From Bacteroidia bacterium (lineage in GTDB: Bacteria; Bacteroidota; Bacteroidia; Bacteroidales; Rikenellaceae): DNA of 16,911 bases. The notes beneath the pieces were generated by a model. That model worked only from the letters and a program-made list of their open reading frames with translations, searched no databases and had not been told where the DNA came from. The stretch covers positions 1 to 16,911 of the forward strand of contig BNXD01000033.1 in the NCBI GenBank assembly GCA_025999315.1, written 5' to 3'. A program made the position numbers and the translations under genes. This document shows, piece after piece, positions 13,563 through 16,911 of this stretch (its first letter is position 1; every line of letters starts with the position of its first letter).

Positions 13563-15122
13563 ATGAAAACTTATAGCTGTCTGAGCGGTGTGATCTTGCT
13601 GACGACAGGCATCACTACGGTTTCGATGTCGGCGCCCGGCACCGACAAGAAAACGCAAAAGCCAAACGTGCTGTTCATTATGGCGGACGACCTGCGCCCC
13701 GAACTGGGGTGCTACGGACAAGGGCACATGGTCACCCCGAACATCGACGCGATCGCCGCGGCGGGGACGACATACACTCGCGCTTATGTCCAGTACGCCG
13801 TATCGGCGGCAACCAGAGCGAGTTACCTGACAGGATGCAGGCCGTCGACCACGGGCGTCAGATACCCCTACACGGAGTATTTCGTCAACGAATTCATACA
13901 CAAGTATCCCACCGCGCCCAACCACTTTTTCCAAAATGGTTACTATGTGAGGACTTTCGGCAAGGTGCATCACGGGTTTGGCGAGAATTTCACCGAGCCC
14001 AATTACGCGCCGGACGGCACGGGCAACGCCGACGCCTACTACCTGCCCGGGAACCGGGCGGTGGCGCGCGACAAGTCGAAAAGGCCAGCTTTCGAGTGCG
14101 CCGATGTCCCGGACGAAGCCTACAGCGACGGAATGACAACCCGGGAGGTGCTTGCGACCATCTCCCGTGCGAGCGGCAGCGGCAAGCCGTTTTTCTTTGC
14201 GGTGGGTTTCTGGAAGCCCCATCTGCCGTTCAATGCGCCGAAAAAATATTGGGACCTTTACCGGCGGGACAAGTTGCCGCTCTCGCCGTTCCCCTCGCCG
14301 ACCGAAGGAGAGACCCGCTATTCGCGCTCACACTATAATATTACGGGGTATGCCGGCGAGAGCGATGAAGGCGGGCATATCGTATCGTCCCAAAGGGCGA
14401 TGGAGCTTCGCCACGCCTATTTCGCGTGTGTTTCGTATGTGGACGCCCAGGTGGGCCGGATCATCGAGGGGCTCAAGCGCGAGGGGCTCTATGAAAATAC
14501 GGTTATCGTTCTGATCGGCGACCACGGCTGGCATCTGGGCGACAACGGGATGTGGGGAAAGCAGACCGATTTTGAACGTGCGACGCTCGCTCCGCTGATC
14601 GTCAAGACGGCGCGCGGTGTGCGTCCGAAGGTGAAGGCTTGCGACAAACTGGTCGAATTTGTCGACATATACCCGACACTGTGCGAGCTGGCCGGGGTGG
14701 CTGCTCCCGGTTTTTTGGAGGGCACAAGTCTGGTCCCGACATTAACCAAAAAGAACGTCAGGTGGAAAAACGCCGCTTTCAGCGAGTTTGTCCGGGAGAA
14801 CAGGGCGCACGGCTATTCGGTCAGAACCGACAGCCACCGATACACCCGGTGGATCGAGATACCCTCCGGCAATCTGGTGGGCGAAGAGCTCTACGATCAC
14901 CGGACGGACCCTCTGGAGACGGTCAACATCGCCTCTTCGGACAGGCTGTCGGTCGAACGGATGAAGGCCGTTCTCGACGCGGGATGGAAAAAGGCGCTCC
15001 CTTCGGGGGTGACCAACAGGTCGGACAACCCGCCTGCGCCCAAGTCGTCGGACTGGGGCCCCGAAGCCAGGAATTTTGTGACCCAACCCTCCGCCGACGG
15101 AGGCAAACGATCAAAGCCATGA
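13563..15122 (+). CDS. S1-family sulfatase, iduronate-2-sulfatase-like, with variant Ser-type signature
   Basis: A 519-residue exported sulfatase, paralogous in motif layout to the one at 9361-10956. The signal peptide spans about 1-24. The Asp pair D42-D43, GCYG (49-52) and TPNIDAIA are followed by the maturation signature S81-A-A-T-R85 and YLTGCRP. The third signature position is Ala83, where Pro is usual; anaerobic maturating enzymes are reported to accept Ala or Pro here, so activity is plausible. The metal/active-site block GDHGWHLGDNGMWGK is intact. This is the first gene of the plus-strand unit; its stop overlaps the ATG of the following GH26 gene (ATGA, 15119-15122). The start at 13563 is the first ATG of the frame and gives a proper signal peptide. 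It probably desulfates fragments made by the GH26 enzymes; the sulfate position is unknown. Confidence 0.92.
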   Translation: MKTYSCLSGVILLTTGITTVSMSAPGTDKKTQKPNVLFIMADDLRPELGCYGQGHMVTPNIDAIAAAGTTYTRAYVQYAVSAATRASYLTGCRPSTTGVRYPYTEYFVNEFIHKYPTAPNHFFQNGYYVRTFGKVHHGFGENFTEPNYAPDGTGNADAYYLPGNRAVARDKSKRPAFECADVPDEAYSDGMTTREVLATISRASGSGKPFFFAVGFWKPHLPFNAPKKYWDLYRRDKLPLSPFPSPTEGETRYSRSHYNITGYAGESDEGGHIVSSQRAMELRHAYFACVSYVDAQVGRIIEGLKREGLYENTVIVLIGDHGWHLGDNGMWGKQTDFERATLAPLIVKTARGVRPKVKACDKLVEFVDIYPTLCELAGVAAPGFLEGTSLVPTLTKKNVRWKNAAFSEFVRENRAHGYSVRTDSHRYTRWIEIPSGNLVGEELYDHRTDPLETVNIASSDRLSVERMKAVLDAGWKKALPSGVTNRSDNPPAPKSSDWGPEARNFVTQPSADGGKRSKP

Positions 15123-16210
15123 ACATGGTACGCATGGTCGCCATATTGACGGCCGCACTTTTCTGCACATCGGCATTTGCCCGTGCGCCCATGAAGCCGG
15201 TCGACGGCAAGGCCACCGTCGCCACGAAGTCTCTCTACAAAAAACTCGCCGCATATGGAGGCAAGCGGCAGATACTCTTCGGCGGCCACTCGCCCAACGT
15301 CATGGGATGCGGGTTCGATGCCCTTAAAGACGGGGCGGGGGTAGACCGCTGCGACATAAAGAGCTCTGTGGGCGACTATCCGGCCGTTTTCAGTTACGAT
15401 TTTACAAACGGCTTCTCGGCGTTGCTGCCGTTCGTCAAACGGGCTGCCTCCCTGGGAGGGATCGTTACGATCTGTTACCATATCGACAGCCCTTACGGCG
15501 ACAGCCGGTGGGGCCACATAACCGATCCCTCGCGCAGGGACGTATCGAAAGTTTTGCCGGGCGGCGAGAAGCATGGCTATCTTCTTGCCCAACTCGATTC
15601 GATAGCCTCCTTCGCCCAACGTGCGATCCACAACGGAGAGAGGATACCGATCATCTTTCGCCCATGGCACGAGCACACCGGCGACTGGTTCTGGTGGGGT
15701 ACAGAGGGTTGCACCGGGGAGGAGTTTGTCGCATTGTGGCGTTTTACGGTCGGCTACCTCAGGGATGTGAAGGGCGTCCATAACTTTCTCTATGCCTACT
15801 CCCCGTCGCGGCCCTCGGATTTCGGCGGCTACGCGACTCGCAATCCCGGCGCCGAATGGTTCGACATAGCCGGTTTCGACTGCTACGGCACCGCCGATTT
15901 TCGGGACAAGATCGTTGCAAACGCCAAAGAAACGGTCGGCTATGCAAAAAAACACGGCAAGGTGGCCGCGATAACCGAGTTCGGCTACAGGAAGGGATTG
16001 AACAACTGTACCGACCCTGAGTGGTTCACCTCCTCGTTCCTTTTGCCGCTTTCGGATTCGGACCTCCTCGAAGGGTTGTCTTACGCAGCCACATGGCACA
16101 ATGTCTCACGCTCCTCGTGGTGGGCCCCCCTGCCCGGCGGGTTACAACATGCTGATTTTGTGCGATTCAGCCGCGACAAAAGGGTGGTTTTTCTTAAAGG
16201 ATCGAAATGA
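15119..16210 (+). CDS. GH26 glycosidase, beta-mannanase-like
   Basis: A 363-residue exported enzyme with the canonical GH26 signatures: RPW-H184-E185 followed by D-W-F-W-W (acid/base E185) and A-I-T-E287-F-G (nucleophile E287), plus W326 and GGH near the N-terminus (55-57). It would hydrolyse internal or terminal beta-1,4-mannosidic bonds with retention of configuration. The signal peptide covers about 1-22 (ending FARA). The start is taken at 15119 because it overlaps the sulfatase stop and begins the signal sequence; the frame is open further upstream only inside the sulfatase gene. The 363-residue length means a single catalytic domain without a binding module. The next gene overlaps its stop by 4 bp. 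GH26 also includes a few non-mannanase activities, so the exact linkage is inferred. Confidence 0.92.
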   Translation: MNMVRMVAILTAALFCTSAFARAPMKPVDGKATVATKSLYKKLAAYGGKRQILFGGHSPNVMGCGFDALKDGAGVDRCDIKSSVGDYPAVFSYDFTNGFSALLPFVKRAASLGGIVTICYHIDSPYGDSRWGHITDPSRRDVSKVLPGGEKHGYLLAQLDSIASFAQRAIHNGERIPIIFRPWHEHTGDWFWWGTEGCTGEEFVALWRFTVGYLRDVKGVHNFLYAYSPSRPSDFGGYATRNPGAEWFDIAGFDCYGTADFRDKIVANAKETVGYAKKHGKVAAITEFGYRKGLNNCTDPEWFTSSFLLPLSDSDLLEGLSYAATWHNVSRSSWWAPLPGGLQHADFVRFSRDKRVVFLKGSK

Positions 16211-16911
16211 AAAATCGGATCGTTGCCTCAGCGCTACTGAGTTTCATCTGCCTTGCCGCCCATCCGGGCAAAGCCGCCCCGGCGGAAAATCGCCCGGACA
16301 ATGAGCATATCATTCCGCAGGGGGCTGCGCTGTACGCTTATCTGCTCGATCTGAGCCTGCACGAGGGAACGGAGGGTCAACTGATCGCCGGCCAGTGGCT
16401 GGGCGCCTCGTTTCGCCGGGGAGTGGGCGATTACCGCTTCAACATGGGGGAAGTGGCCGAGATACGCCGCCGCACAGGGCAATGGATCGGCATGATCGAC
16501 GGTTGGATATGCCCGGGCGAGTTCGGCTACAAAAGAGAGGGCGTCGATCCGATAAACGACTGCATGTACTACGACGACATGTTGACAGACTACACCCTGT
16601 GGTGGAAGAACGGGGGCATCGTCCATGCTGCGGCATCGTTTTTCGCACCTTTTGCCGATCGTTTCGACAAGCGTTACGGCGGGGCCGGAAATCCTCCCAT
16701 AATAACGGATATAGACAAAATACTGACCCCGGGCGCCGCCGAATTCGATCGATGGAGGCTGTTGTGCGACAGGATGGCCGTGTTTTTCCATGCGCTTGAA
16801 CAAAGAGGTATCCCGGTCATATTCAGGCCCTTCACCGAGGCCTATCTCGGAACGGGATTCTGGTATGGCTACAAGCGTATCGGCGCAGGGAGGTTCGTCC
16901 GTCTTTACCGC
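16207..16911 (+). CDS. GH26-like glycosidase, paralogue of the 10984-12618 gene (truncated by window end)
   Basis: The first 235 residues are visible; the gene runs off the window. After a signal peptide (about 1-23) it follows the other GH26-like protein closely: AGQWLGASFR (61-70), FNMGEV, RWIGMID-like block at 93-98, LWWKNGGI (131-138), and RPF-T-E211 with a following FWY. It shares the unusual Thr in front of the presumed acid/base Glu instead of the GH26 His. The nucleophile region and any C-terminal domain are outside the window. Its ATG overlaps the preceding stop (ATGA, 16207-16210), so it belongs to the plus-strand unit. The role is inferred as a second enzyme of the same subgroup acting on a related or differently sulfated substrate. 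Confidence 0.85.
   Translation, partial: MKNRIVASALLSFICLAAHPGKAAPAENRPDNEHIIPQGAALYAYLLDLSLHEGTEGQLIAGQWLGASFRRGVGDYRFNMGEVAEIRRRTGQWIGMIDGWICPGEFGYKREGVDPINDCMYYDDMLTDYTLWWKNGGIVHAAASFFAPFADRFDKRYGGAGNPPIITDIDKILTPGAAEFDRWRLLCDRMAVFFHALEQRGIPVIFRPFTEAYLGTGFWYGYKRIGAGRFVRLYR

Noticed and set aside
14897..16099. 400-codon minus-strand open frame opposite the GH26 gene
   Set aside because: It is antisense to a GH26 gene with both catalytic glutamates and shows no family signature.

Overview
The window is an accessory carbohydrate-degradation locus from what looks like an anaerobic Bacteroidota bacterium. The reasons are G+C-rich genes, AT-rich intergenic DNA, A/T-rich start contexts without clear Shine-Dalgarno motifs, several secreted S1 sulfatases beside GH2 and GH26 mannan-type glycosidases, and an oxygen-sensitive glycyl radical enzyme (GRE). 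The overall composition would suit a Rikenellaceae/Alistipes-like gut lineage, but that is inference. There is no rRNA, tRNA or CRISPR array, no intact mobile element, no SusC/SusD pair and no regulator gene in the window.

Layout. Positions 1-197 are non-coding or undecidable and carry a nested inverted repeat. Positions 198-12618 (minus strand) hold a tight seven-gene unit, read right to left: a GH26-like lipoprotein fused to a concanavalin-like domain, an iduronate-2-sulfatase-like S1 sulfatase, a GH2 beta-mannosidase, a second S1 sulfatase with an extra C-terminal domain, a GRE-activating radical SAM enzyme, the GRE itself, and an MFS sugar-porter-type transporter. Positions 12619-13562 are a long AT-rich divergent regulatory region with short repeats and a perfect 20-bp inverted repeat. 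Positions 13563-16911 (plus strand) hold a second unit: an iduronate-2-sulfatase-like sulfatase, a canonical GH26 mannanase-like enzyme, and a second GH26-like paralogue cut by the window end. Four gene junctions are 4-bp stop/start overlaps (ATGA or GTGA).

Working model. The exported sulfatases and GH26/GH2 enzymes desulfate and depolymerise a sulfated, beta-mannose-containing glycan in the periplasm or at the cell surface. The MFS carrier moves a small product across the inner membrane. In the cytoplasm, the GRE with its dedicated activase performs a radical elimination or other cleavage on a product of that breakdown. The glycosidase/sulfatase half is well supported at family level. The role of the GRE is unknown and is the most novel part: its active-site loop keeps the Cys-x-Glu of GRE eliminases but departs from glycerol dehydratase and is not that of pyruvate formate-lyase. 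All three sulfatases are Ser-type, so they need an anaerobic sulfatase-maturating enzyme that is not encoded here.
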